NCBI RefSeq assembly: GCF_022539505.1
Contig: NC_061508.1
Location: 65,233,754 to 65,297,753 of the forward strand
Length of the DNA stretch: 64,000 bases
Origin: Lolium rigidum
Lineage: Eukaryota; Streptophyta; Magnoliopsida; Poales; Poaceae
Reading direction: 5' to 3'
In this document: positions 32,630-43,837 of the stretch, piece after piece
How positions within the stretch are numbered: the first letter of the stretch is position 1
How the letters are laid out: every line of letters begins with the position of its first letter
Position numbers and translations under genes: made by a program
Notes under the pieces: generated by a model
The model's input: the letters and a program-made list of their open reading frames with translations, nothing else
Told to the model about the DNA's origin: nothing
The model's database searches: none

Positions 32630-32864
32630 TCTCCTGCCAGTATCGAATAGAACATGCTGAACAAGATCTTCTTCATGGAAACCTGCTCGATTTAGATCGG
32701 GAAAATCGTACAGATTTTATGAAACCATGTGCGATGGCTCGAATCCATAGTCAATCCTATTTTCGATAGGACCGGTTAACAATTGAATCCAATTTTTCCT
32801 ATTATTTGACTATCCATAATAGTGCGGAAAGAAAGCCCGGAGGAAGAGTGGCCTTGAGTTTCTC
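32630..32864 (+). other. Nuclear plastid DNA insertion (NUPT), spacer upstream of trnV-GAC
   Basis: From CAGTATCGAATAGAACATGC through TTTAGATCGGGAAAATCG to GAGTTTCTC this reads like the plastid inverted-repeat spacer just before trnV-GAC and 16S rRNA, with scattered substitutions. It stops before the tRNA itself. The assignment is from recognition of the plastid sequence; divergence suggests an old transfer. Confidence 0.75.
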
Positions 32865-33635
32865 TTAATCTAGTAAAACTGGATGTATAAAGAAACTGTA
32901 AATCAGACATGTAGTAGACGAATCTATTAAAGACATCAACGTGATGTAACATTCATCCGTAGGGAGGTGAAGACCCTATGTACTCTCCTCTATATCTCGA
33001 CAAAAAAAATAAAAGTGTGACTATTTCTCAGTCAATTCAGAACTAATTTTGTTCTCAGTCAGATGATGTCATTATATTTTAGTTACTAGTCATGTTGCAA
33101 CCCATGACTACCACGAATCACGATACAAATCAAAATGGTGTAAAACCTGAGTGAGCACTAGTTGAGAACTAGCGAATCCCAAAAAATAATATGCAGTGAC
33201 GGAAATTGTTGTATAGCAGGACTCTTTCCGAAATTTCCTTGAAGCTGAGAACTAGTGACCACTCCAGTAATCGATGGCGCCACAAGTGCATATATGCCTG
33301 GGCAAACACATACGCCAAATCAGCTGAGACATCCCGATAGGGACATACACCCCCGTTCCCAAACATACAACTTTTCCTTTAACTCAGCAGATTCTTCAGA
33401 ACCCGCACACATTCTATGTGAGCTCGCCAAAACGCGACACAGAAGTACACAAGACGTTACGGCGTACCGGCCGGGAATAATCCGGGATGCATGGATCAAA
33501 ATGCAGACATAATAAGCAGCTCCCAGCATTCAGGATGGTACAGCTTTAAGCTCTCACGATTCATCAACTCCTTTGAAAAGCCGGCTTAAACCCGCACGCC
33601 TCTAATTAAGCACCACGGTTGCACTCATAAGCTAG
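32865..33635. other. Spacer and probable 3' UTR of the WD40 gene
   Basis: No coding frame. The part next to 33636 should be the 3' UTR of the minus-strand WD40 gene. The rest is AT-rich with no identified element. Confidence 0.4.
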
Positions 33636-34796
33636 TCATGTCACCCTCCAAATCTTCACATCACAGTCCAACGAGCCACTACAAACCAGAGCACAGCAGC
33701 CAGTACAACGAGACTTCTCGTTGCAAGAGCAGCCCTGATCGCCTCCAACCAACACCAATGCCAGGCTTTTCACGGCCGCGCCATGGCCGTCCAGGACGGC
33801 CAAGCAGGAGTACACGCCCTCCTCTCCACGCCGCCACACCCTCGCCGTCCTGTCTGCCGACCCACTGCACACCACGTCCCCGGCGGCCGCCAGGCACAGC
33901 ACTGCCTCAGTATGCCCACCGAGTGTGCACTTCACCTCCATGCCGCCCGCCGCGGTGCCCTCCCACACGACGACGGACCGGTCGCACGAGCCGGAGTATA
34001 GCACCAGCCCGTCGACGCCTACCGCCAGCGCATTCACCGCCGACCTGTGCCGCTCCATGGTGGCAACCAGCGTGAGGTTCTTCTGCCCCGGGTGGCGCCT
34101 CCACGTCTTGACCGTCCTGTCTGCCGACCCGGTGAAGACGCAGCCGTCGGACGACACGACGACGGCGTTGATGGCATCGCCATGGGCCGGAGCGATGGAC
34201 TCCACGCAGCGGAGACTGGGCAGGCGCCACACCTTGAGGCTCCGGTCCCAGGACACGGAGTACATGTGCGCGCCATCCGGGGACATCGCGAGCGCGGTGA
34301 CCGCGTCCACGTGGTGCACCCAGGTTCGGCTCCTGTGCCGCCGGACGTCGACGTAGTTCTTGGGGAACAGGAACGTCCGCAGGCAGTCCGCGGTGGTCGG
34401 CAGCACGCTGTGCAAGGCAAGGTGGCTGCTCTCGCCGTTCCGCCGGCCGGCCTGCCACACCCTGATCTTGCCGTCCTGATGGGAGCTGACAAGACCATCG
34501 CTGGTGGCCATGAGGCACTTTATGGGGCTGTCGGTGATCGCAACATCAGAACCGCACTGCTCCTCCTCCTGCATGGCCGGCGTGCCCATGTCCAGTGGCC
34601 ACAGCTTGATGTGCCCGTCCGACGAGGCGACGTAGAGCGAGTTGCCGTCCACGGCGAGGCCAGAGACGTAGGATGAGTGGCCTCTGAGTGTGGAGATGCA
34701 CTGGAAGTGGCATGGGCTGAAGGATTGAAGACTTGATTGTGATGAGAGTGATATGGCTTGGCAGTTAAGCCCTTGTTCGGAGTTCAGGCTCATCAT
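33636..34796 (-). CDS. WD40-repeat protein, JINGUBANG-like
   Basis: 386 residues from the tandem Met start at 34796 ([13 protein letters not shown]) to TGA at 33636-33638, in one exon. Seven WD40 blades are visible, ending in turn in GHIKLW, GKIRVW, RSLKVW, RTVKTW, RSVVVW, RTARVW and CDVKIW, which would close a beta-propeller. The spacing and the segment [20 protein letters not shown] between blades 2 and 3 resemble plant JINGUBANG-type propellers, which regulate pollen germination in Arabidopsis. The frame is open upstream to about 34880 without an ATG, and an acceptor-like CTTTGCAG at 34873-34880 suggests a spliced 5' leader. The precise orthologue is not established. Confidence 0.85.
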   Translation of the reverse strand: MMSLNSEQGLNCQAISLSSQSSLQSFSPCHFQCISTLRGHSSYVSGLAVDGNSLYVASSDGHIKLWPLDMGTPAMQEEEQCGSDVAITDSPIKCLMATSDGLVSSHQDGKIRVWQAGRRNGESSHLALHSVLPTTADCLRTFLFPKNYVDVRRHRSRTWVHHVDAVTALAMSPDGAHMYSVSWDRSLKVWRLPSLRCVESIAPAHGDAINAVVVSSDGCVFTGSADRTVKTWRRHPGQKNLTLVATMERHRSAVNALAVGVDGLVLYSGSCDRSVVVWEGTAAGGMEVKCTLGGHTEAVLCLAAAGDVVCSGSADRTARVWRRGEEGVYSCLAVLDGHGAAVKSLALVLVGGDQGCSCNEKSRCTGCCALVCSGSLDCDVKIWRVT

Positions 34797-37272
34797 GGAC
34801 TTACTTGGCTTTGCTGTTCCTGTGTGCAAGACGAAATCATGGATTAAAATAGGAGGCAAGATCTCAGGGCAATTCTGCAAAGCAATGAGATAAGAAAAAG
34901 ATCTGCATGCAGACAGACAGGAGATTATAGTAAGCCGCTGTCGTGATTGACTAGTGACGCAACTTTATAGCAAGTGGCATCAACGGATTCTTGTTATCTT
35001 GTAATTGATGTCTCAGAAAGTTTCATGCGAATGCAAGGGAGAAAATTCAACTGACAGGTACTTAAGTAGGGGAAAAGACGGTCTACACTGCTTTAGATTT
35101 TTTTTTCCTTTTTGGCTGGGAAAACGCGTTGGATTATGAGGACAAGATTATTTGTAAAATGTCTGTCAAAATATGCCTCTGCTTTCAGAATTAAAATCAT
35201 GTGCAGCGCTTTTATGCACTTGTTCTTTAATTGCAGAGAATAGTAATTTTTAGCAAGACCAGTCAAGTAGGAAAGAGATGTAGGACACATGAAGGGATGA
35301 ATACCTAACATGCTAGCATGGAGTTGCCTTGCTAGCTCGAGGAGTACAGTCAGCTTCACTTACATTCACGACCCAATCTTTTCTCCCCACCTCCCAGCAC
35401 GCATGTTCTTCCACCAAAGCTTAAAGCTTGCAATGATCGCTGTGCCGTGATCTGATCTTTTATCCATGTGCAGCTCACTTGGGAGTGATAGCAGATAAGG
35501 TCCAGCAGTTCCTTGTAGGCTTGTAGCATTGCATACATCATTGTAGACATGTTAAAGGAAACCATTTATTGCGCTTTGTTTATCAAACATCGAGAAATTC
35601 TTGCAGCCACCCTAAATTTTAGAGATATCAGAGTGATACCGCAAATCTGCTGTGTTGCATAACATACCGGCAAGAACAATAACTTCATGATCAATGCGGC
35701 GCGCATCTCACACTTGGAATGTTTTTTTTTTACTGTAACTACGGCAGTCTGGACCTTTATATCAAGCATCTAACCAGGGAACATGTCTTTTTTACAGGGG
35801 GAGTCACTCAGCATCAGCAACAAATAATGTAGAGATCTTAGCTTTGCTAACCAACACAAATAATGTTGAGATTGGGAGTAAGCTTGTTAGGACTTAGAAA
35901 CAAACCTGGTAGTGGTGTTGTTTTTATCCATGTAGATTGAATAGAAGAATGTGCTGCTTTAGCTGCCCAGCAGTCTCAGTCAGCATCAGCAACAGTGGCC
36001 TGTTAGCACACAGCCACACAACCTGCAAATTGAAAGGATTCTAAAATATAAAGTGATATTCTGAAGACAAGATTAGCTATATTATCCATCCATAGTGATG
36101 TATTGCGCTGCAACTCACCAGACATGAATAAAGTTGTTCATAATGAAATACAGGTGATGCCCTACAGATCTGTTCATGGCTGGCCACTGCAGCTTTTCGA
36201 GGCTCGGGATGCACTCAGGTAAAGGTTTTTGGCCCGCAGGTCCATTCTGAAACCCGAGTTAATAATAAAATAATATTTTACGAAAGAGAAATATATGGCA
36301 AGATATATCATTTGGAACCTATGAAAGAAAATAGTCATCTACAAGTTTCGACCTTGTAGTAGTCCATGGCCTACGGTCGTTTCCAAGACAATTTTAGGCG
36401 CTTTGGTGTATTCTCTGACTTTTGTTTAAAAGAAAGTAGGGAGTAGAAAAGATCTTGGTTGTGAGAAGACGAATATTAATAGTAGGAAAGCAGGGAGTAG
36501 AGACAACCAGACAAGACATGTTTGAGAAGGCCAGTCGCTCTCTCAATATGCAAGAAGCAGACAGCCATTTAACATGCTACATCATAGATTGTTTAATCAA
36601 GGATGAGAAACATGATGTAGCGAAAACAGAGATAGGATAGCCATACAGGAGCACGGACCAGTTAAAGCTCGTACTGGAGAAAAGCCAACTGCTTAAACAG
36701 GAAATCGTGCACACACTAACATTCAGTGTACTTAGCTCTCACATGTAGAGTATTCTTACTCGGGAAAAGAATTCACAAACGAGACCAAAGGAAGAACATG
36801 ATCAATTTATCTACTGGTATCTATGTTTGATACAAATAACTAGGAAGATAAGAATATAAGGAGCCTTTTAGAGGCACTTACATGACTGACGCAAAAGTAT
36901 GCAAGAATAAATAAGATCACGCTGCTTACCAAGCAAGCTCCGCTCCATGTCTAGTTTGGTTCCTGGAAAACACAGAAGGTCACTTGAACAGAGACAGCAT
37001 GCCTAGCTAACCAAGATTACTGTTACATATGCAGAATTGGATATAATGTGCAAAAGGTAGGTAAAATAAAACAAAGAACAGTTGAACGGAACAAGTGGTC
37101 ATGTGAGAGCATGCTACTCAAGAAAAGTGGAATGGGTACTAATATTTGATCAGAGTTGTCACTCATTGCTAAGACACTAGCTTTCTAGCCTACTGATTTT
37201 TCAAAGAAGCCACTGTTGACCCAGCTTGGCGTTTGACAAGTAAATTGTACCCATGAAAGCTGCACATCTTAA

Positions 37273-37467
37273 GGGGTGTTTGGTGTGGCTTTTTTTGGCT
37301 TTTGGCTTTGGCAAAAGCCACCAAAAGCACCTAAATAGGTGCTTTTTTGGCTTTTGGATTTTGGAAGCCAAAGAATAGGATCTTGTTTTGGCTTCCAAAT
37401 CAAAGCCAAAAAAGCACTATTTGGTGGCTTTGCCAAAGCCAAAAGCCAAAAGCCCCCAACCACCACA
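37273..37467. mobile_element. Tourist-like MITE with long foldback
   Basis: About 195 bp that is largely self-complementary. The left end GGGGTGTTTGGTGTGG and the inverse of the right end both lead into repeated CTTTTGGCTTTTGGC motifs. Left flank is TTAA, consistent with a TWA target, but the right duplication is not clear. No coding capacity. Confidence 0.65.
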
Positions 37468-40400
37468 GTGCAAAGAGGAAGGGTTTTCCTTGTTTCTCCA
37501 TTTCACTTGAAAACATACGATCAAATTGTACAACCCAGCAATGCAACTTGGGCACTCTATTTGTCACATGACTCATGGTACAACTTGGGCATCCTATTTG
37601 CCACAGGACATCAGTGTTGCTACCATGTTGTCCCTGAAATTTAGAGACATGAACTATCTTGACTTCGATTATAAGACACTGCTTCTCTCTGGGTGAACCT
37701 TATCCCTTCCAAATGAGCTAAACATTGAGAAAAGATCAGACCACGGCTTCATTGCAAGTTCTCGGCTTTGGTGGATGAATATACATGCTGGAAAGTGGGG
37801 AGGAAGGATCCAACAAAAAGAAGATGCATGCACGACGAACATAGCAAGGCAAATTCACGTTAGGTGCAATAGTTGATGTGCATCTGCATTTCAGGCCTAC
37901 TTGACTGATTCTTTTATTTATATAATTAGCTTTTACCAGCAAGAAAGGATGAGTGCATAAGAGAACTTCACCTTTTAGTGTTAAATGTCTCCAAGAATTA
38001 TCCAGTGAAGGTAGGTGGAATGGAGCACTATTCTGTTTTGGGTTTTTGTTAATTGTAAGTTGTAAGCCTTTTTGGATCTCTGTCCACTGTCCACGTGTGT
38101 ATATCAATATGTGAGGTTTATGGGTTGGGAGTCCTGGCCATCTCAGGCAATCAAATCTAGGTCCTCAAATCCTCCCCTCCAAATGCACAGACAAAGAAAA
38201 TTATGTTTCATGCAAGAGTGAATAGACCAGTGGATATGCATTGTCTCCTTAATGTGCACCTGTCCCCGCAACATCTAACTGTGGCAATGACAGATTGTTT
38301 GGAGGGAAGAAGAAGTCCACAGGAATATACCATGAAACAGTAAGGGTTTATGGGAATTAAGAAAAAAAATCCTATCCTACAATAAGATCCTAACTGATTC
38401 AAGGCAATAAAAAGTGTAAAGCGGCCAGTTTTTACAAATGTATCATATCTATGGAGTACTCTTTTGGTCAGTTTTTCTAAGCTAACAGTTAAAATGCAAG
38501 AGAAAAGGAACTGCTGGCATATTGAGAAGTAATGTGTAACAGATTTGCTTTTTTCGAAAGACAGGGGTAACTTAGCCAAATTAAATCTTTGAACAGCCTA
38601 TGTTCAGTTGGCTAAGGTACAACAAAAAAGGTGCCCAATCTACTCTTAATGATAAATCTCTTCCACAATCTGCTACAAGAGATGCTAAATTGGCTAGCCT
38701 TTCTCGAACCTGCATAATAATGCCATGGCAGTAATCCACGGGACCACTAAGCTAAAACATCCAGAGTTACCAAGGAACAAGGGTCTCAGCTAGTAAAGTA
38801 GTGGAGGTAGTCTATTTATTAGCCTTAAGTTGTCCAGGAATTGCACAAAGCATGTCCCTTGTGTGGATGCAGTTTATTCATTCCAACAGAAGCAAACTTT
38901 CGTATCTTTCTACAAACAGAAACATTGTACTTGCGTAAGATAATGTCCCCAACCAACTTCTCTAAGGCTAATGTTTAATGCAAAGAGCAGTAATTCTCAA
39001 TTTCTTGCTAATATTTTTCGGTCCACATGCATGTTGTTCCCATTGCGGAAGACAAACTAATGCCCAAAGGACCATGTCATACAGCACAGATTGGAGTTCA
39101 TCTAAACAGCCTTGTTCATGAAAGCCAGTCACTTTGGTTATGGTAGAGCTTTTTAATATGGATATACGTGCATATGAGTAGGGTTGGATTCAAAATCCAG
39201 ATTCAAGCCATGAAGTGCATCGACAAAAGTTTCAGAAAACTTTCTGAAAGGTAACGCATATTGAGAGATTTCTCAATGGAACTTCATAAACAAGGGATGT
39301 CATACATGGTAAAAGAGCACGAGGAGTCAGAAGGTAAGTACTGTATAAACATATCTCAATGAGAATATGGACTAACCAACTCAAGGTGAATACTAACAGA
39401 ACTCAACCTTCCCTAAAAGCAACTCAAACTTTGCTTATACTATTCAATAAACAAGAATAGTTGATGCAGAAGAAGACCAATTTTCAGCCCACTTCTTTTC
39501 AAGGTTCAGCAAATGATCAGAAATGGATGCTAGATTGAAGTTACAGATAACCTCATCTACTATGACAAGCATATGTCATCATTTACTACTGTACTGAAAA
39601 GAATATCGCCTCAACTATGGTCAACAGATCTGCAACAAATCCTCACTTAGCATAACTTTATAACCGGGGGACAGTGCATCAATAAACCATCTAATATAAC
39701 AAGATAATACCCCGCGCGTTGCTGTGATAATTTATAGCGACATACATTAGGAATAATTAGTAGTATGCAATATGTGTATTTGAACTAATAGCATGATACA
39801 CCTGATCAAATTTAAATATGTTAAGAATGGTGAATATTCACTGAACAATGTTTCTCAGATTTAGCAATAAAATAAAATAGTCATATCTAATGTTAAAATT
39901 TTGTACTATTGACAATTAGTTACACAGTTAGACCTTTAATATATATTCAAATTAGTACTATTAGCTAATGTTAGCACCTTTCTATAACTGAAAATTGTAG
40001 ATATTCATAAAAGGAAAATTAGTGAACGGTTAATTTTTCACTTGTTGTGGCATATGCACTAATTATATCAGGTAGTTTGCTTCAAAGATAAGAAAAAAGA
40101 TAGCAAAGTATCATAAGAAAAGGGGGAAATGCGTCAGTTTGTATGAAAGCAGTGATGGACATACACATGCCTCTGCTACTGCTGGTCACCTTAGGTATCA
40201 TCTGAAGCTAAAAAGATACCCGGCACACACATTCAGAACCTATGGAAAGAATTATACTGCAAATATGAACAACACAATGATATTCTAAATGAAGCAACAG
40301 CCATGTAAAAGATAAAAGGGAGTAAGGATTGCTACCAACTTTATAATTGTTTAGATGTTTCAGACATTACATCAAGCGCCTGGCTATTAATCTTGCAAGG

Positions 40401-41316
40401 TATTTGGAAAATTCATTAAAAATATGAATTGCCGTTTTTCCCAATTAGAAGCAGATCCATATGGGATTGTTGCCTCCGCGCGAGCGCCATCCCTATGTAA
40501 CATACTTAGGGAGCAAAGTCAGTATTACGTACTTTCGCTTTGCAGATAGATGCCATTAGTAGAGAAGAATGAATGTAGGAACATGAATTGCCTCCCTGAG
40601 AGAAACAGGAACTGGGAAAAAGAATAAGAAGAGGTTCTTGACAGCATCTGCAGGGCGATGTTGACCTAGTGGAGCACAAAAACTTCAGTCCATTGATGGT
40701 CATTGCTGGCTGTTGAGTCTGTAAGACGCTACTGACCTTCTGAAGAAAGGGAATCAAGTATGTTGGCCAGCAGAGAACAGTCACGTAGTAAATAAACATA
40801 CAAATACTGCATGATCAAGAATAGGCTAGCCGCTATCCATATGGAATATGTACATAGAAGTCCTCTAGGACTGATGGAGACCCTGATTCACTCGTCTCCG
40901 AACATAATCAAGTGAGCAAAGGTTAAAATAAAAAAGCTGAGAAGCAATGGCAAAAATAATCGAAGGCCAAGTGCAGGATGTAAATAAAATAGTACAGAAA
41001 GAGTGAGAAAGTGGGAATCAGTAAGAACCTGGTATAGGTAGAGGACTGAAACAGGGTGAGGGCTGCTGCTGCATCCCAGCAATGCTCGGTACGCCCATAG
41101 GAGCAGTCAATGAGCAACAACAGGGACTTCAATTTTATCAACAAAGAACGATGATGTCCCACCCAACCCAAGGGCGAAGTCTGCTGAATCTCTAGCAGAG
41201 TCACGGCGGCGGAATCAGACAGGGGCTCAGGCTTCAGGTGTGGGGATGATGAAACAGAGCTGTTCTCAAGCAGCTAGCTTGAGCACCAGGTGTGGGACGA
41301 CAGGAACTGAGCTGAT

Positions 41317-41474
41317 GGTCTTACTTCCCAATAGATCTCAAAATGCACAACCCATGAGGACAGAAACACAGAGGACGTACTTAAGAGAACACCTGAGGGT
41401 CTTACTTCCCAATAGATCTCAAAAGGCACAACCCATGAGGACATAACCACAGAGGACCTACTTAAGAGAACAGC
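41317..41474. repeat. Two-copy 81-bp tandem repeat
   Basis: GGTCTTACTTCCCAATAGAT begins at 41317 and again at 41398, and the units differ at a handful of bases. A shorter duplicated motif (CAGGTGTGGGA) lies just upstream. No function visible. Confidence 0.8.
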
Positions 41475-41930
41475 ATCAATGCATTATTTAGTTCATATCA
41501 CTCAAAATGCTTCTGAAAGCAGAAGTCATATAGCTATGGCCTGACATACTTATGCCACATCATCAAAGAAAAATTAAAAAACCACTAGTATTTCAAAAAA
41601 TTGAAGCAGATATATAGTATCAAACTGGTTGTACAGTACAAAAGAGTAAGGGCTTTGTTAACAAACTTAAAATTTCAGCTAGCTTTATCTCTCAGAGAAC
41701 TATCTGAACCGATCACATTACAAGGTTTTACAAGTGCTAAACTTAATATATGCATATGAAATTGTGCAAGATCCCAACCTAGACACAAGGGGATCTCATG
41801 TATCGAAAAGAGAGTACCGTACTGAAATGCAGTATTGGAACATACAAACACGATGCCGCGTCATTCTTCGGCTTCTCGGACATCCCCGCCTCCAATGAGC
41901 TATTCTACATCAAGACCGCGCGTCCCAGTG

Positions 41931-42828
41931 TCAGTTGGAATCAGGAACCTGCAGTTCGACCTGGTGATGGGAGTGCACCCCATTCGAAACTGGTGCGGAT
42001 GTGATGGCTTCGTCTTCCTTCTCGTCGTCTGAATCCAGCGTGAACTGCGAGGGCATGCCCTCCATCTGCACCTCCTTGCCCAGCATCCTGTACCCGCTCG
42101 ACGGGCTGGAGGAGACGACGGCGGCGTAGGCCACCGCCCCCGCGAGCACGAGCAGCGCGAGGTGGCCGTTGAACTGCAGCGTGGCGACGGAGCGCGCGCG
42201 GTGGTAGTCCTCGTGGGTGCGGCACTTGATGGTGTAGTCGGCGCGGGACTCGGCGTGGAGCGCGCAGCCGGTGGCGATGGCGCTGGTGAAGAAGGAGAAG
42301 CCCATCTGCACCATCCAGGTGCCCTGCAGCGCGAGCCCGGCGGCGCGCGCGAGGCGCGGCGGCGCGGCGTCCGGGGCGTGCGCGGCGAGCAGGGTGGCGC
42401 CGAGGCAGACGGTGACGGGGACGAGGAAGAGGTCGAAGTACTGGTTCTCGATCCCCGCGGCGGTGGAGGGGCGGCGGTGCGCGAAGAGCAGGAGCTCCTG
42501 CGCGAAGGCGGCCGCGAGGAGGAGGTCGAGGAGGTGCGGCGGGGCCGGGGCGGGCAGAGGGAGGAAGGGCGCGAGGGCGTAGAGGAGGAAGAGCGCGGCG
42601 GCGGCGAGTGTCGGGCAGCGAGAGGTGGTGCGCGGAGAGCAGGGCCGAGAGGAGGCAGAGGGTGGAGAGCAGCGCGGCGAGGAGGTGGCGGTGGGCGTGG
42701 TGCGGGGTGGTGGTGCGGAGGAGGCGGCGCGGGAGCGGGAGCGGCGGGAGGCGGAGTGGGAGGGCCTCGAGCGCCGCCAGGGCCAGCAGGCCCAGGCCGG
42801 CGGCGGAGTAGGCGAGGAGCCCCGGCAT
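41931..42828 (-). pseudogene. DUF716/TMEM45-like multispanning membrane protein, one frameshift
   Basis: ATG 42828 opens MPGLLAYSAAGLGLLALAAL and the N-terminal part runs to HHLSLPD (about 42620). The rest of the family sequence is in another frame: ALFLLYALAPFLPL, the segment with ENQYFDLFLVPVTVCLGATL, then FTSAIATGCALHAESRADYT, HRARSVATLQFNGHLALLV and a hydrophilic tail ending at 41931. The switch falls in the GC run near 42600-42612. The span of 898 bases is one base more than a multiple of three, so a single-base insertion explains it. Plant DUF716 proteins have several hydrophobic helices and little known function. Conservation on both sides of the shift and the location in a GCC repeat make a sequence error as likely as a true pseudogene. 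Confidence 0.8.
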
Positions 42829-43433
42829 GTGGCGCCGGGTGGTTCGTCCGGCGGTGGTGGATCTGAGAGAGGCGTGGCCGGGCTGGCAGGGACGACGTGG
42901 TTTTGGTGATCGGATCGGCGCGGGAGTCGAGTCAGCGGCGATTCGGTTGGGCCGGCGGTTGGCGGCTAGCGACCGACCCGGGATGTGTCACTGGGCGCGG
43001 TGTTTGGTAGCCCGCATCAATTTGCTGCAGTGCAGAAGGTCCCTGCTCGTCGTAGACGGCTCTAGGTATAAAAGTCACGTTGTTTGGTGGCTGCACAGAG
43101 TTTTTTTTACCCCGTGGAAATTTGGACTCTGTTCGTTTGGTAGATCGGTTTTCAGGTCTAGTAGCAGCGTAGAATGACACCTCTGTTGTTTGGTTGCAAT
43201 CCAAAATCCGCTTCTGCTTACCTCTTTTCTTCAGTGGAGAGGTTACCAGCGATCAACAGCACAAGCAAGAACATAATCATAGTTCAGAAAAACTTAGCAC
43301 TGGTCATAGACGACACGAGTTGGACACACCATTGTTCAGACACGGTCATAGTTCAGGACACAACATAGACGATCATAGTTCAGTACACGACAGAAACATC
43401 AACTAGACATGACATGGTAGCAGCGACACAAAA
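42829..43433. other. Upstream flank of the DUF716 gene
   Basis: GC-rich leader and promoter side near 42830-42970, then sequence with repeated GTTTGGT words (43009, 43080, 43135, 43187) and three ATAGTTCAG words (about 43278-43383). This looks like remnants of a small element, but no ends were found. Confidence 0.35.
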
Positions 43434-43438
43434 CCAGG

Positions 43439-43832
43439 TGACGTGGGATTAACTCGTCAATGCCTACGTATCATACACTTAGGGTTTCGTAAGAAGTAGA
43501 GGGCAAGTAGATCTCGAAGGTTCAGCCGAACAAAAGTGCTCAACTCAATATTACGGTGGCTAGGGTTACAATGATTCGGTCCCTTCTTTCTCCCTCGGCT
43601 TCCCCTTTATACAGGAGGTGAAGCCGAGGCTTTTCTGTGTCCTACAAGTTACCAACTGTCGAGTCGCATTGGGCTTTTCCTATATTGATACAAGTTTCCT
43701 ATTACAACTCTACTTTCCTAACCCGAAAGCCTTCAACCTTTTTGGCCTCCAAAGCTTCGAGTCCATGGGCTTCATGCTTTCCTGTAGACCTAGGGTACTT
43801 ATTCGACATGCTTGGTAGGCATACCTATGTCA
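43439..43832 (-). mobile_element. Solo LTR of a second gypsy family
   Basis: 394 bp, TGACGTGGG...CCTATGTCA on the plus strand, flanked by CCAGG at 43434-43438 and 43833-43837. It is an inverted, diverged copy of the LTR at 43838-44233. With no internal region and an intact duplication it is a solo LTR. Confidence 0.8.
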
Positions 43833-43837
43833 CCAGG

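Larger units (their letters stand above)
34881..41930. other. 7-kb interval without recognised coding gene
   Basis: No convincing protein-coding exon on either strand. Several minus-strand segments are bounded by good splice signals (for example about 36965-36933 with TTTTCCAG and GTAAGC; about 36246-36113; about 36025-35907), but frames do not connect. They could be non-coding 5' exons of the WD40 gene or of a long non-coding RNA. Contents otherwise are a MITE at 37273-37467, a repeat-edge motif near 39711 and a tandem repeat at 41317-41474. Confidence 0.4.

Noticed and set aside
36113..36246. Possible coding exon (frame with QKPLPECIPSLEKLQW)
   Set aside because: Good splice sites, but no neighbouring exon continues the frame; treated as possible non-coding exon only.
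43004..43200. MITE suggested by repeated GTTTGGT words
   Set aside because: No terminal inverted repeats or target duplication could be found.
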